From: Deltaproteobacteria bacterium
Lineage (GTDB): Bacteria > Desulfobacterota > DSM-4660 > Desulfatiglandales > HGW-15
NCBI GenBank assembly: GCA_020060215.1
Contig: JAGVAP010000031.1
Span: forward strand, 150,157-214,156
Direction: 5' to 3'
DNA length: 64,000 nt
Both the position numbers and the translations under genes were made by a program. Positions 26,035 through 35,514 of the stretch are shown piece after piece; the stretch's first letter is position 1, and the number at the start of each line of letters is the position of its first letter. The notes below the pieces were generated by a model. The model was not told the origin of the DNA. It was given only the letters and a program-made list of their open reading frames with translations, and did no database searches.

Positions 26035-27021
26035 ATGAAAAAGACCTTCGCCTTCTGTACAGCAGCGCTGACCGTGTTCGCGCTGACTGTTCCCGTCTCG
26101 GCCCGGTACAAGGCGTCCCTGAAGCTCGCGAGCGCCACCGCCCCGGATCACCCTTACAACACCGGCGCACAGAAGTTCGCGGACCTGATCAAGGAAAGGA
26201 CCGGCGGCCGCATCCAGATCAGGATCTACCCCTCCCTCCAGCTGGGCAAAGGCGAGCGGGAGATGCTGGAGGGGGTGCAGCAGGGTGCGATCGATCTGCT
26301 GGTGACTTCCACCGGTCCCCTGGGTGGATTCAGTCCTTCGATCAACATCCTGGACTTCCCTTTCCTGTTTCGCGGCTTCAGCCATGTGGATCTGGTCATG
26401 GACGGCCCCATCGGCCGCAGGCTGCTCGACGACTTTGAGAAGGTCAGCGTGAAAGGGCTGGCCTTCTGGGAGAACGGGTTTCGCCATCTGAGCAATTCCA
26501 GGGTCGTGGTGAAGACGGTCGAGGACGGGAAGGGGCTCAAGATACGAACCATGGAGAACAAGGTGCACCTGGCTGCGTGGAAGAGCGCAGGGTTCAACCC
26601 GACTCCCATGGCCTGGGGCGAGGTCTTCACGGCCATGCAGCAGGGCGTCATAGACGGGCAGGAAAACCCCATCGCCGTCTACTACACCTCCAAGCTCTGG
26701 GATGCGAGGCAGAAGCACCTGTCCCTCACCGGGCATGTGTACTCCCCGGCCCCCATCCTCATGAGCAAGAAGACCTTTGATTCCATGCCGAAGGAGGAGC
26801 AGGAGCTGTTCCTGAAGACCGCCTTGGAAGTGGCCCGGTTCCAGCGCAGGATCAACCGCGATGCGGAGGAGAGCCGGTTGATCGAGGTCTCCGGAAAAGG
26901 CGTCACGGTGGTGCGCGAGGTGGACCGGGAGAGTTTCAGGAAGGCCATGGCGCCCGTTTACGAGCAGTTCAGCGCCCAGTTTCCAGAGGCTGAAATCGAG
27001 ACCATCATGAAGGCCGATTAG
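26035..27021 (+). CDS. dctP: TRAP transporter substrate-binding protein (DctP), second system, 328 aa
   Basis: A periplasmic solute receptor with a classical Sec signal peptide (MKKTFAFCTAALTVFAL to about residue 23). The mature protein has DctP features: ASATAPDHPYNTGAQKFADL, QLGKGEREMLEGVQQGAIDL, the KGLKIRTMENKVHLAAWKS block with the substrate-binding Arg, and GEVFTAMQQGVIDGQENP. The ATG at 26035 has GGGAGG upstream; the preceding 247 nt (25788-26034) shows no gene. It is separated from its DctQ partner by a repeat element. Substrate is probably an organic acid. Confidence 0.93.
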   Translation: MKKTFAFCTAALTVFALTVPVSARYKASLKLASATAPDHPYNTGAQKFADLIKERTGGRIQIRIYPSLQLGKGEREMLEGVQQGAIDLLVTSTGPLGGFSPSINILDFPFLFRGFSHVDLVMDGPIGRRLLDDFEKVSVKGLAFWENGFRHLSNSRVVVKTVEDGKGLKIRTMENKVHLAAWKSAGFNPTPMAWGEVFTAMQQGVIDGQENPIAVYYTSKLWDARQKHLSLTGHVYSPAPILMSKKTFDSMPKEEQELFLKTALEVARFQRRINRDAEESRLIEVSGKGVTVVREVDRESFRKAMAPVYEQFSAQFPEAEIETIMKAD

Positions 27022-27089
27022 TTGTCACCAAACCCTCCAACTCTGGTGGAGGACCCGGAGAGGTTCTACCGATCCGCGGTAGTCGCCTG

Positions 27090-27251
27090 AAAATCCGAAT
27101 ATCGAATCTCGAAATTCGAAACAAATGAGTTCAAATCGGAATGTTCAAATGGAAGAAAGTCGGGATCCAACGCCATGATCTTCCGATTTGATCATTTGGA
27201 TTTTGGTCATTTGAAACGGTTTCGGATTTCGAGCTCCGGGTTTCGGATTTC
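27090..27251. repeat. Dispersed AT-rich inverted-repeat element
   Basis: Between dctP and dctQ of the second TRAP system lies an AT-rich block with iterated units. The left arm (27090-27152) reads AATCCGAATATCGAA and CTCGAAATTCGAAACAAATG-like words. The right arm (27182-27251) is an imperfect reverse complement with CATTTGGATTTTGGTCATTTG and TTTCGGATTTC words. Similar elements are common in gaps of environmental bacterial genomes. It could fold into a long imperfect hairpin and thereby uncouple the receptor gene from the permease genes. Confidence 0.65.
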
Positions 27252-27292
27252 TTCTCTACACTACCGGTCCCCGAGACTACAGAGGCAGGGCC

Positions 27293-27784
27293 ATGCAGAC
27301 CTTGCAGCGCTTCAATGAGATCCTGGTGAAGGTGGGGAGCTGGGGAACCGTGCTTTTCATGGCCGTGATGGCCGTGGTCATCCCCTATGAGGTCGTCGGG
27401 CGATACGTGTTCCAGAGCATGAGCATCTGGTCGGGCGAGGTATCCACCTACTCCCTGGCGTGGGCCTCGATGCTCGGCGGCGCCGTGGGCCTGAAGAAGG
27501 GGTACCAGGTCAACCTGAATTCCGTCGTGGAGTCGGTCCCGCAGGACGTCGCCAGGGCGCTCAAGCTGGCGGCATACGCGTTCACCCTGTTCTTTTTCGG
27601 GGCCATGTTCTACTACGGCCTGTATCAGACCGTATATAACGCCAGCCAGTTCTCACCCGCCATGGAGCTGGTCATGAGCGTCCCCTATGCCGCCCTGCCC
27701 ACCGGCTTCTTTCTCATGTTCTTTTTCACGCTGGAGGAGTTCCTGGAGTTCATGGGGTTCGGCGCGGGAGAAGAGGCGGTATGA
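27293..27784 (+). CDS. dctQ: TRAP transporter small membrane subunit (DctQ), second system, 163 aa
   Basis: A small four-helix permease subunit. Hydrophobic segments lie at about 18-38 (TVLFMAVMAVVIPYEVVGRY), 50-70 (STYSLAWASMLGGAVGL), 87-110 and 128-150. The conserved GLKKGYQVNL loop follows helix 2. It ends in an ATGA overlap with the large subunit gene. It completes the dctP gene 271 nt upstream. Confidence 0.9.
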   Translation: MQTLQRFNEILVKVGSWGTVLFMAVMAVVIPYEVVGRYVFQSMSIWSGEVSTYSLAWASMLGGAVGLKKGYQVNLNSVVESVPQDVARALKLAAYAFTLFFFGAMFYYGLYQTVYNASQFSPAMELVMSVPYAALPTGFFLMFFFTLEEFLEFMGFGAGEEAV

Positions 27785-29058
27785 TCCTCTTTGCAGGCTC
27801 CTTTCTCCTGCTGCTTATCGTCTCTGCGCCCATCATGGTCGCCCTGGGCGGCTGCGCCCTGGTGTACGCCCTGGTCGGCGGCGCTGCCCCGATCACCACC
27901 CTGATTCAGACCACCTTCGGGGGGTTGGCCTCGTTCCCACTGCTGGCGATCCCGCTCTTCATGCTGGCGGGAAATCTCATGAACCAGGGGGGGCTCACTC
28001 CCGACCTGGTCCGGTTTGCCCGCCTGCTCCTGGGGCACCTCCGGGGCGGTATCGGACATGCCACCATCCTGGCATGCGCCGTATTCTCTGCGATCTCCGG
28101 GTCCGCCGTGGCCACGGTGGTCGCGATCGGGATCGTCATGATCCCGGCCATGAAGAAGGCCGGCTACGGCGAGGATGTTGCGGCGTCGATCACCAGCACC
28201 GCGGCCTGTCTGGGGCCCATCATCCCTCCCAGCATCCCCTTCATCATCTATGGCGTGACGGCCAACGTCTCGATTGCCGGGCTCTTCCTGGGGGGCATCC
28301 TCCCCGGCATCCTGCTGGCGTCCTTTCTCATGATCTACATGGTTCTCCTCTCCAGGCGGAAGGAGTATCCCCGCGATCCGAGGCCCTCGGCCAGGGAAAT
28401 CACGATCGCCGCCTGGAGGGCGCTGCCGGCCCTGTTCATGCCGGTGATGATCATAGGCGGCATCCTGAGCGGCATATTCACGCCCACCGAGGCGGCCGGC
28501 GTCGCGGTGGTCTATGCAGCGGGGGTCGGTGCCCTCTACTATCGCAAGCTCACGCTTAAGGGGCTGCACAAGGGGCTCCTGGCCTCAGGCCTTGAGTCCG
28601 GGATGGTGATGCTGCTCATCGCCATGTCGGAGCCTTTCGCCTGGTTCGTCGCCCTGGACCAGGTCCCGCAGCTTATGGTCGAATGGATCTCTCATCTGAC
28701 CACCTCGCCGACCATGATCCTGCTGCTTTTCAACCTCTTCCTCCTTCTCCTGGGCATTCCCATGGAGACCGCCCCCGCGCTGGTCATCGTCACCCCTGTG
28801 CTTGCCCCTGTCGCCGCGGCGGTCGGCATCGATCCGATCCATTTCGGTGTGGTGATCTGCATGAACCTGGTCCTGGGCCTGATCACACCCCCGGTGGGGG
28901 CCGTGCTCTTCGCGGTCTGCGGTACGACGAACATTCCCCTCGATCGGTTGAGCAGGGCCATCTGGCCCCCGTTCCTCGTATCGGTCGCCGTCCTGGCCGT
29001 GGTGACCTATGTGCCCTGGCTCAGCACGTATCTTCCCAGGATGCTCCTCGGCCCCTGA
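27781..29058 (+). CDS. dctM: TRAP transporter large permease subunit (DctM), second system, 425 aa
   Basis: A 12-helix permease with the DctM pattern: SFPLLAIPLFMLAGNLMNQGG at about 50-70, GPIIPPSIPFIIYGV in the conserved half-loop, and LGLITPPVGAVLFAVCG in the second one near 360-376. The start ATG lies within the ATGA overlap with dctQ, indicating coupled translation. As a P-Q-M set it imports an unknown organic acid with a sodium gradient. Confidence 0.92.
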   Translation: MILFAGSFLLLLIVSAPIMVALGGCALVYALVGGAAPITTLIQTTFGGLASFPLLAIPLFMLAGNLMNQGGLTPDLVRFARLLLGHLRGGIGHATILACAVFSAISGSAVATVVAIGIVMIPAMKKAGYGEDVAASITSTAACLGPIIPPSIPFIIYGVTANVSIAGLFLGGILPGILLASFLMIYMVLLSRRKEYPRDPRPSAREITIAAWRALPALFMPVMIIGGILSGIFTPTEAAGVAVVYAAGVGALYYRKLTLKGLHKGLLASGLESGMVMLLIAMSEPFAWFVALDQVPQLMVEWISHLTTSPTMILLLFNLFLLLLGIPMETAPALVIVTPVLAPVAAAVGIDPIHFGVVICMNLVLGLITPPVGAVLFAVCGTTNIPLDRLSRAIWPPFLVSVAVLAVVTYVPWLSTYLPRMLLGP

Positions 29059-29073
29059 CATCCGCAGAACCCT

Positions 29074-29112
29074 CAAGAGTCTCGACAGGATGAACAGGAT
29101 CGACAGGATTTA
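29074..29112. repeat. Second copy of the ACAGGAT element
   Basis: AAGAGTCTCGACAGGAT followed by two more ACAGGAT units repeats the left arm found after the enamidase gene at 15475. It again lies just downstream of a stop codon (dctM, 29058). The next bases (29148-29166) resemble another common intergenic word, TCTTGGTGGCGGA, of which a variant occurs at 43980-43997. Confidence 0.55.
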
Positions 29113-29189
29113 GGTCCTTACGTTAGAACTTCTCTGAAACGATCTTCCTTGGTGTCTTGGTGGCGGAATCTGGCGGAGGATGTGGACAG

Positions 29190-29591
29190 GTGCAATACTC
29201 TAATCACTGGACGCGAACAGCACATGCGCTGCCGGCGCTGGTCATGGCAGGGGCCATCTTCTATTTCTCCTCGCTGGAGAAAATAGACCTGCCTCTCGGA
29301 GAGATCGCATTCAACGACCTGCTGCTGCACTGGGCGGCCTATCTCGTGTTCGGCGTGACCCTCCTGATTGCGGTCCGGCCTTCCGAGCGGCTGAGGGAAA
29401 AGCCTGCCATGATGTACGCCACCGTCCTGGCCATCGGGGCGGCCTATGCGCTTTCAGACGAGATCCACCAGTACTTTGTGCCGAACCGCTCCTGTTCCCC
29501 GGCCGATTTTATTGCCGATACCGTGGGTGTTCTATCGGCTCTCGTCGGAAGACATCTCCTGTGGAGGCGTTGGAAGCGCAGGGAAAGATGA
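29190..29591 (+). CDS. VanZ-like family membrane protein, 133 aa
   Basis: A small membrane protein of the VanZ-like family. Helices are visible at about 10-28, 48-68, 74-92 and 105-122. The family motif SDEIHQYFVPNRSCSPADFIADTVG carries the conserved acidic and His residues. I choose the GTG at 29190 because GGAGGA (29175-29180) is well spaced; an upstream GTG at 29157 would add 11 unlikely residues. Function in non-resistant bacteria is unclear; there is no glycopeptide-resistance context here. Confidence 0.8.
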   Translation: MQYSNHWTRTAHALPALVMAGAIFYFSSLEKIDLPLGEIAFNDLLLHWAAYLVFGVTLLIAVRPSERLREKPAMMYATVLAIGAAYALSDEIHQYFVPNRSCSPADFIADTVGVLSALVGRHLLWRRWKRRER

Positions 29592-29694
29592 CCCCTCCCG
29601 TCCTGTCCGCCGAAGATCTCGTGCCGGACACGGGGGCATCCAGGAGAGTTCGAAAACACTCTCCCCACCGGAATGAAGAAGAGTGGGCCGTTTT

Positions 29695-29726
29695 TGTAGG
29701 ATGGGTGGAGCGGAGCGAAACCCATC
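29695..29726. repeat. Short GATGGGT/ACCCATC hairpin of the common intergenic type
   Basis: TGTAGGATGGGT, then GGAGCGGAGCGAA, then ACCCATC forms a 7-bp stem. The same arrangement is seen in widespread intergenic repeats of many proteobacterial genomes. It lies between the convergent VanZ-like and peptidase genes, so it could act as a weak bidirectional stop. Confidence 0.45.
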
Positions 29727-29798
29727 GGTCCCAGGGCCCGACCGTTTGAAGAGATGAAGGGGCGGGGAAGATTTCCCCGGATCCGGTAGGGCACATCC

Positions 29799-32711
29799 CT
29801 ACAGCAGCTTCACCACCTCCATGCCGGGCAGGGTCGACGCATATTCCCCGATCGACTCAGGGGAGCCGAGGACCTTGATGAAGCCGCTCTCCCGTCCGCT
29901 CCTGAGGACGCGACCGAAGGATCGGAAGTCCTCCGGCGCGGTTCCGAGCACCTGCTCCCTGATGATCTGCCGAGCCTCATCCGTCTCGCCCGTGATATGG
30001 TGCACCATCGAGGTATAGCCCTTCGCGTCGGGGAGCTGGTATTGATCGATATCCCCGACGGCGCCGATGATCGCCTTCGTGAGCTCCTCCTTGGACATAT
30101 CCAGCCCCTCCAGGAACTCCGCGGTCCGGTCGAAGGCCTCGATCGTTCGGGCGATGTTGGGGTCCCTGTAAGAGACAAAGGTGAGCACCCCGCTCAGACG
30201 GTCGAACATGCAGAACGCGCCATAGGCCCCACCCTGGACACGAACACGATCCCACAGCCAGCCGTTGCGTACGTACCGGGTGACCACGCGGGCGGAGCCA
30301 TGGTACTCATATCCGAAGCCGTAAAGGTTGAACCCCTTGCCGACGTAATGGACATGGGCGGGGATCGTGAATCCTTCGTGAGGGGACGGCCGCTCAAGGG
30401 TCCAATCCCTCGGCCGGACGGGGGGTGCGGGCAGGTCGTCCAGGAAGCTTCTCAGCGCAGGTTCAAAGCCGGACCACCCCTCCTGATTCAAGGTGACATT
30501 CGCAAGGGCGTTCCCGCCGCTGAGGATAAAGGACCTGATCCCTTCCAGGTCCTCGAGCACACGGGGCCAATCGGAATCGATCTTGGAGGCGAGATCCCTC
30601 AGAAAGAAGAGCTGGCTCATCCCCTTCATCTGCTCGACCATCCAGCCGGCCTCGTCATGATGGGCCCTGAGCCGTATATTGATCATCTGGTGGCCGGCAG
30701 GGACCAGCTTCTGCTCCAACCGCGCCTTGGCTTCAAGCACCATCTGTTTGAAACGGTCCTGGTTGTCCAGCCGCACCCGGAGCAGCACATCGCGAAGGAT
30801 GTCCAGGAGCTCGTCCGATTGATTCAGCATGGCCTTGCCTCTCAGGAACAGCCAAGCGGCGGACCGGTCGCTTCCCTTGACGGACGAGGAGAGGATGTTC
30901 GGGGAGATCCCGCCGGTCTTCCTGCTGATCCGTTGGGTGAGGCTCACGTAATCCTCTTTTTCCGTGCCCATCTCCAGGAGGGCCCTGCCGAAGAGGGGAA
31001 CGTAAGGGAGCAGGACCTGTGGAAGGGTGTGGAGATTGAGGCCGAGATCGAGATAAACGATCCCGCCGGTAAAGAGATCATGGTAAAGGACCTCCGCCGC
31101 TCCCTCGCGGAGGGCGGAGACAGGGATGCACTGGTTGTATCGGTTCAGATCCTCCAATCCCAGGGCCGGGATGGAAGCGATCGCCTCGGGCGGATCCGGA
31201 GCCTCCTGCATCTCCTTCAGTTTCTGGGCATTCGCCTTCACCTCTTCAAGCTGGGCGCCGGTCATGGACGACGTGAGCTGTAGGAGCCGCGCCCTCTCCG
31301 CTTCCTCCTCTCTCCTGCCCATCTCCGGATCCGGCTTCAGCAGGAGCAGTGCGCGATGCCGGTTTCCGAGGAAGTCGTTCTTGATCAGGGACTCGAAGAA
31401 GTCCTTCTCCTTGGAGATCCTGTTCTTCACCCGGGCCAGGGGTTGCTCAAAGGCGATGAGCGCCAGGGGATCCCCGTCATACAGCCAGGTGGTGAGGGCG
31501 CGAAGCATCAAGCCCAGCCCCCGAGGATAGCTCCCCGTGTTGTTCTCCCGCAGCGCGAACTCGATGCTGTTTACGGCGGCCTCGATGGTGAGTGGATCGA
31601 TCCCTTCCCCGGCCAGGTTGGTCAAGGTGTCGAGGATCAGGCGCTCGACCCGGTCCGCGTGATCAGGATCGATCCCCTTCAACCCCGTGGAAAAATACAT
31701 CTGCCTGATCTCCGCGTCCAGGCCCTGGCCGGCGAGGTCTTCGCCGAGTCCGGAATCGATCAAGGCCTTTCGAAGGGGAGATCCCGGCATGCCCAGGAGG
31801 ATATATTCCAGCATGTGCAAGGCAAGGTTCCGCTCCGCGTCCGTGGTCTCCCCCAGCAGCCAGTTGAGGGTGACCATGCCCCTCGGAGAGGGGTGTCCGT
31901 CCCCCGCCGCGAACGTGCGGACCACGCGCACGGGCTCCTCGAACGAGGGCTGGAGATCTACCGCCGAGTCGACCCGGATCCGGCCGAAGTCACGAAGGTA
32001 GGAGTCGCAGAAGCGCAGTCTGGTTTCAGGTTCGTCGTTGCCGTAGAAAAAGATCCTGGCATTGGAAGGGTGATAATACTTCTGATGAAAGGCCCTGAAC
32101 TGCTCGTAGGTGAGGTCGGTGATCTTGAGGGGAGCCCCCCCTGCATCGAGACCGTAGGTGTTTCCGGGGAAAAGGACTCGCCGCGAATACTCACCCAGGA
32201 GACTGTCCGGCGAGGAGTAGACCCCCTTCATTTCACTGAACACCACGCCCTTGAACGTCAAACCCTTTCCATCGTCGTCCGGCTCCAGGTGCCACCCTTC
32301 CTGCTGGAAGATGAAGGGCGTGATCCTTGGATAGAACACGGCATCCATATACACGTCGACCAGGTTGTACAGATCCTGGACATTCTGGCTGGCCACGGGG
32401 TAGCAGGTCTTGTCCGGATAGGTCATTGCGTTGAGGAAGGTCTGGAGGGAGCTCTTCAGCAGCTCGACGAACGGCTCCTTGGCGGGGTATTTGCGGGAAC
32501 CGCAGAGGACGGAGTGTTCCAGGATGTGCGGCACGCCGGTGGAATCCGCAGGGGGCGTGCGGAAGGATATGCCGAAGACCTTGTTTTCGTCTTCACTGAT
32601 CAGGGAAAGGAGCTCGGCGCCCGTTTTCACATGCCTGTACAACTCCGCCTTTGCGTTGACCTCGGGGATATCCTGCGCCCGCAGCAGCTCGAAGCCGTGG
32701 ATTTCAGCCAT
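29799..32711 (-). CDS. M16C-family metallopeptidase (presequence protease/PreP-like), 970 aa
   Basis: A large zinc peptidase of the pitrilysin clan. It has the inverted zinc motif HxxEH (HILEH at 62-66), followed by SVLCGSRKYPAKEPFVELLK as in PreP/Cym1 proteins. It has the full two-halves architecture with an M16C-associated middle domain (charged coiled region around 440-540). The start ATG at 32711 has AGGAGAG 6 nt upstream; extra upstream codons to 32840 have no support. PreP enzymes degrade short unfolded peptides in an enclosed chamber. No signal peptide is seen, so a cytoplasmic place is likely. It stands alone between VanZ-like and Nudix genes. Confidence 0.93.
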   Translation of the reverse strand: MAEIHGFELLRAQDIPEVNAKAELYRHVKTGAELLSLISEDENKVFGISFRTPPADSTGVPHILEHSVLCGSRKYPAKEPFVELLKSSLQTFLNAMTYPDKTCYPVASQNVQDLYNLVDVYMDAVFYPRITPFIFQQEGWHLEPDDDGKGLTFKGVVFSEMKGVYSSPDSLLGEYSRRVLFPGNTYGLDAGGAPLKITDLTYEQFRAFHQKYYHPSNARIFFYGNDEPETRLRFCDSYLRDFGRIRVDSAVDLQPSFEEPVRVVRTFAAGDGHPSPRGMVTLNWLLGETTDAERNLALHMLEYILLGMPGSPLRKALIDSGLGEDLAGQGLDAEIRQMYFSTGLKGIDPDHADRVERLILDTLTNLAGEGIDPLTIEAAVNSIEFALRENNTGSYPRGLGLMLRALTTWLYDGDPLALIAFEQPLARVKNRISKEKDFFESLIKNDFLGNRHRALLLLKPDPEMGRREEEAERARLLQLTSSMTGAQLEEVKANAQKLKEMQEAPDPPEAIASIPALGLEDLNRYNQCIPVSALREGAAEVLYHDLFTGGIVYLDLGLNLHTLPQVLLPYVPLFGRALLEMGTEKEDYVSLTQRISRKTGGISPNILSSSVKGSDRSAAWLFLRGKAMLNQSDELLDILRDVLLRVRLDNQDRFKQMVLEAKARLEQKLVPAGHQMINIRLRAHHDEAGWMVEQMKGMSQLFFLRDLASKIDSDWPRVLEDLEGIRSFILSGGNALANVTLNQEGWSGFEPALRSFLDDLPAPPVRPRDWTLERPSPHEGFTIPAHVHYVGKGFNLYGFGYEYHGSARVVTRYVRNGWLWDRVRVQGGAYGAFCMFDRLSGVLTFVSYRDPNIARTIEAFDRTAEFLEGLDMSKEELTKAIIGAVGDIDQYQLPDAKGYTSMVHHITGETDEARQIIREQVLGTAPEDFRSFGRVLRSGRESGFIKVLGSPESIGEYASTLPGMEVVKLL

Positions 32712-32924
32712 CTGTCTCTCCTGTCTTCTCGGGGGCCCGCTATAAAGTCGGAAGGCACCGCCCTTTTGCGAGCCCGTCCATTTTGGTGATGCGACTATCT
32801 TAACACCCGAGGATCGATGATTCAAATGGACCCCGGTCAAACCATAACCACTTCGACCGCGAAGAGCACGGGCGGGGAATGGAAAAGCGTGTCCGGGGTG
32901 AGGGCCGTCGGACCATGGACGTCG

Positions 32925-33479
32925 TTACCTCCCGGCCGGCAGGTACTCCATGTAGAAGCGGTAGAAGGCGGCCAGCACCAGGGAGTGGGAGATCTGCCCC
33001 TCCCGGATCAGCGCCGGAATATCCCCGACCGGCCTCAGGAGGACCTCGATATCTTCCTTGTCATCCTGGCGCTGGTCTCCCGCTCTGAACACATCCCTGG
33101 CGACGAAGGTATGGCACCGGTTGTTCAGAAAGGCGGGGTTCGGATGGACGTGGCCCAGGGGGACCATCTCCGTCTCGCAGAAGCCGGTCTCTTCCCGAAG
33201 CTCCCTCCGGGCCGCTTCCTCGGGCGTGTCCCCATGCTCCACGATCCCCCCGGGGATCTCCAGGGTGATGTCCCCGATCCCGTGCCGATACTGCCTGATC
33301 AGGACGATCCGGTGGTCCGGTGTAAGGGGTATCACGTTTACCCAGTCCGCGGATTCCAGGATGTAGAACTCGTGGACCTCGTCGGTCCGGGGTGAGCGGG
33401 CGCGGTCTATCCGAAGATCGAAGATCCGGAAGGAGCTGTTCTTCAGGGTGGAGATCAAGGTCCATGGCTTCAGCTTCAT
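32925..33479 (-). CDS. Nudix hydrolase (ADP-ribose pyrophosphatase-like), 184 aa
   Basis: The Nudix box is at 78-100 (GGIVEHGDTPEEAARRELRE, then ETGF). The first acidic position of the consensus is Asp84 instead of Glu; the metal-binding RExxxEE set is intact. The preceding IRQYRHGIGDITLEIPGG segment is typical of ADP-ribose pyrophosphatases, which cleave ADP-ribose to AMP and ribose phosphate. It lies between the M16C peptidase and the DinG-like helicase, same strand, but with gaps of over 90 nt. Confidence 0.9.
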   Translation of the reverse strand: MKLKPWTLISTLKNSSFRIFDLRIDRARSPRTDEVHEFYILESADWVNVIPLTPDHRIVLIRQYRHGIGDITLEIPGGIVEHGDTPEEAARRELREETGFCETEMVPLGHVHPNPAFLNNRCHTFVARDVFRAGDQRQDDKEDIEVLLRPVGDIPALIREGQISHSLVLAAFYRFYMEYLPAGR

Positions 33480-33573
33480 CGATGGTAAAACCTCTCAAAG
33501 GGTGAAATCGCCGGTGCGGCGAAGGGACAAGGGGTCAAAGGGACCAAAGGGACCGCCTCTGCGTGTTCGCGGT

Positions 33574-35514
33574 TCAGCCGTCCTGTTCCTTTCCGAAAAA
33601 TCGCCTCACTTCCTCCAGGTCGCTCGTCAGCGGGATCTTGGGCAGGCTTTCGAAGAAGAAGCGACCGTAGCGGCTCGTGAGGAGCCGGACATCGAGGACC
33701 GAGAGCAGGCCCCGGTCCGCGGTGCTCCTGATCAGCCTTCCGAGGCCCTGCTTGAGGGCGATGATGGCCGAGGGAAGCTGATACTTCATGAAAGGGTTCT
33801 CCTGTCTCGATCGGATGAGGTCGATGCGAGCCGCCACGAGGGGATCCCCCGGGGAGTCGAAGGGCAGTTTGTCGATGATCAGGGAGCTGAGGGATTCCCC
33901 CGGCACATCCACCCCTTCCCAGAACGATCCGGTGGCCAGCAGCACGGAGTGGGTGTCGTTTCTGAACTCCTCCAGGAGGATCGACCGGGGGGCGTCCCCC
34001 TGTTTCAGGAGGACATAAGGGATCTCTCCGGCCAGGTGATCGTAGACCATTCTCAGGTTCTGGTAACTCGTGAAGAGCACAAGGGCCCTTCCGTCCGTGA
34101 TCCTCAGCAGCAGGGCGATCCTTTCGGCGATCCTGGTGCCGAATTCATGGTCTCCCGGGAGCGGCAGGTCTCCGGGGACATAGAGCAGGGACTGCCCCTG
34201 GAAATCGAAATGGGAGGGATAGACGGCCGTCAGCACCTCCTGTTCCAGTCCCAGTCGCTCCTTGAGGTAATCGAAGTTCCCCCCGGTGGAAAGCGTTGCA
34301 GAGGTGAAGAGGACCCGGGTGGTCTTCCGGTAGAGGAGCTCCTTCATGCTTTCTGCGATCTCCAGCGGCGATGCATGGAGCACCAGGGTCTTCCTCCGGT
34401 TCTCGAACCAGCTCAGCCATTGAGCGTCCTGATGCGACAGGATCCGTTCCAAGGCCCCGTCCAGCTCCGCGCCCCTCTTGAGCAGGGGCGGGATCGCCCC
34501 TTCATGACGGATCAGGTCGGGCGGGAGCTCCCTCAGAGCGGATCTCAGCCCTTCCCGGATCTCCCGCCCGGGACCTTCCCTGATGAGACCTGCGGTCTCC
34601 GGGTCCAGCCTTCCCCTTTCATCTCCCCGGATGAGCATCTCCCTCAGGTGCTCGCAGCCGGCCCTGATCAGGTCCTGGCCGGTCTCCATCCTTTTTCGAC
34701 CGGACCTCCCGCGCTTTCCTGTCTCGTTGTCCAGGTCGTCGGCGAAGTTGAGCAGCTGGCTTGTGCTGACGCTGATCCCGAGGTATGTGGTTGCGATCTC
34801 CTCGAGGGAGTGGGCCTCGTCGAACAGGACGACCTGGAACCGGGGGATGATCTCCCCGAACCCGCTCTTCTTGACCATGATGTCTGCGAAGAAGAGGTGG
34901 TGGTTCACGATGACGAACTGGGCCTTCGCAGCGCTCCACCGGAGGGTATTGAGATAGCACCCTCCCCAGTCCGGGCACTCGGAGCCGAGGCATTGGTCCG
35001 AGTTGGCGGAAATCGCGTCCCAGAGCGGGTCGTCATCCCTCATCCAGGGGAGCTCGGAGCGGTCCGCAAAGGCCGTGAGCTCCAGCCAACGCTCGATGCG
35101 ATCCTGCAGGACCGACCTCCCGGCCCCGAAGAGGGTGGGCCTCGCGAGGTGCTGGTGATATCTGTAGAGGCAGAGATAGTTTTTCCTGCCCTTCATGAGC
35201 AGGGCATCGATCCGGATGCCTGTCGCCGAGGAGAGCAGGGGGATGTCTTTGGAGAAGATCTGGTCCTGAAGGGTCTTGGTCGCGGTGGAAACGACCGCCT
35301 TCTTGCCGCTGAGCAGGAGGGGGACAAGGTACCCCAGGGTCTTGCCCGTTCCGGTGCCCGCCTCGATCAGGGCGGGCGTCTTCTCCTCCAGGGCGCGCTC
35401 AATCAGCCGGGCCATCCGGAGCTGAGACGGGCGGTACTCGAAGGACCGGAGCGACCGGGCCAGGGAACCGTCCATCCCGAGGATCTGCACAATGGGATCA
35501 GGGTCGTTGTTCAT
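33574..35514 (-). CDS. dinG: DinG/XPD-like ATP-dependent DNA helicase, 646 aa
   Basis: A superfamily 2 5'-3' helicase. Motif I (Walker A) is EAGTGTGKT at 51-59. Motif Ia is STATKTLQDQ. The DEAH box is at 232-235. The four cysteines expected for the XPD-type 4Fe-4S cluster are visible at 115, 175, 180 and 186, between motifs Ia and II. C-terminal motifs include LFTSATLSTGG, ALVLFTSYQNLR, GSFWEGVDVPG and QGLGRLIRS. It is DinG-like in length and lacks an exonuclease domain. Likely role is in DNA repair or R-loop resolution. The promoter region is divergent from the kinase gene. Confidence 0.9.
   Translation of the reverse strand: MNNDPDPIVQILGMDGSLARSLRSFEYRPSQLRMARLIERALEEKTPALIEAGTGTGKTLGYLVPLLLSGKKAVVSTATKTLQDQIFSKDIPLLSSATGIRIDALLMKGRKNYLCLYRYHQHLARPTLFGAGRSVLQDRIERWLELTAFADRSELPWMRDDDPLWDAISANSDQCLGSECPDWGGCYLNTLRWSAAKAQFVIVNHHLFFADIMVKKSGFGEIIPRFQVVLFDEAHSLEEIATTYLGISVSTSQLLNFADDLDNETGKRGRSGRKRMETGQDLIRAGCEHLREMLIRGDERGRLDPETAGLIREGPGREIREGLRSALRELPPDLIRHEGAIPPLLKRGAELDGALERILSHQDAQWLSWFENRRKTLVLHASPLEIAESMKELLYRKTTRVLFTSATLSTGGNFDYLKERLGLEQEVLTAVYPSHFDFQGQSLLYVPGDLPLPGDHEFGTRIAERIALLLRITDGRALVLFTSYQNLRMVYDHLAGEIPYVLLKQGDAPRSILLEEFRNDTHSVLLATGSFWEGVDVPGESLSSLIIDKLPFDSPGDPLVAARIDLIRSRQENPFMKYQLPSAIIALKQGLGRLIRSTADRGLLSVLDVRLLTSRYGRFFFESLPKIPLTSDLEEVRRFFGKEQDG

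Noticed and set aside
29190..29591. Glycopeptide-resistance vanZ
   Set aside because: Only the VanZ-like membrane family is recognisable; no vanH/A/X genes are present, and such proteins are common in bacteria without resistance.
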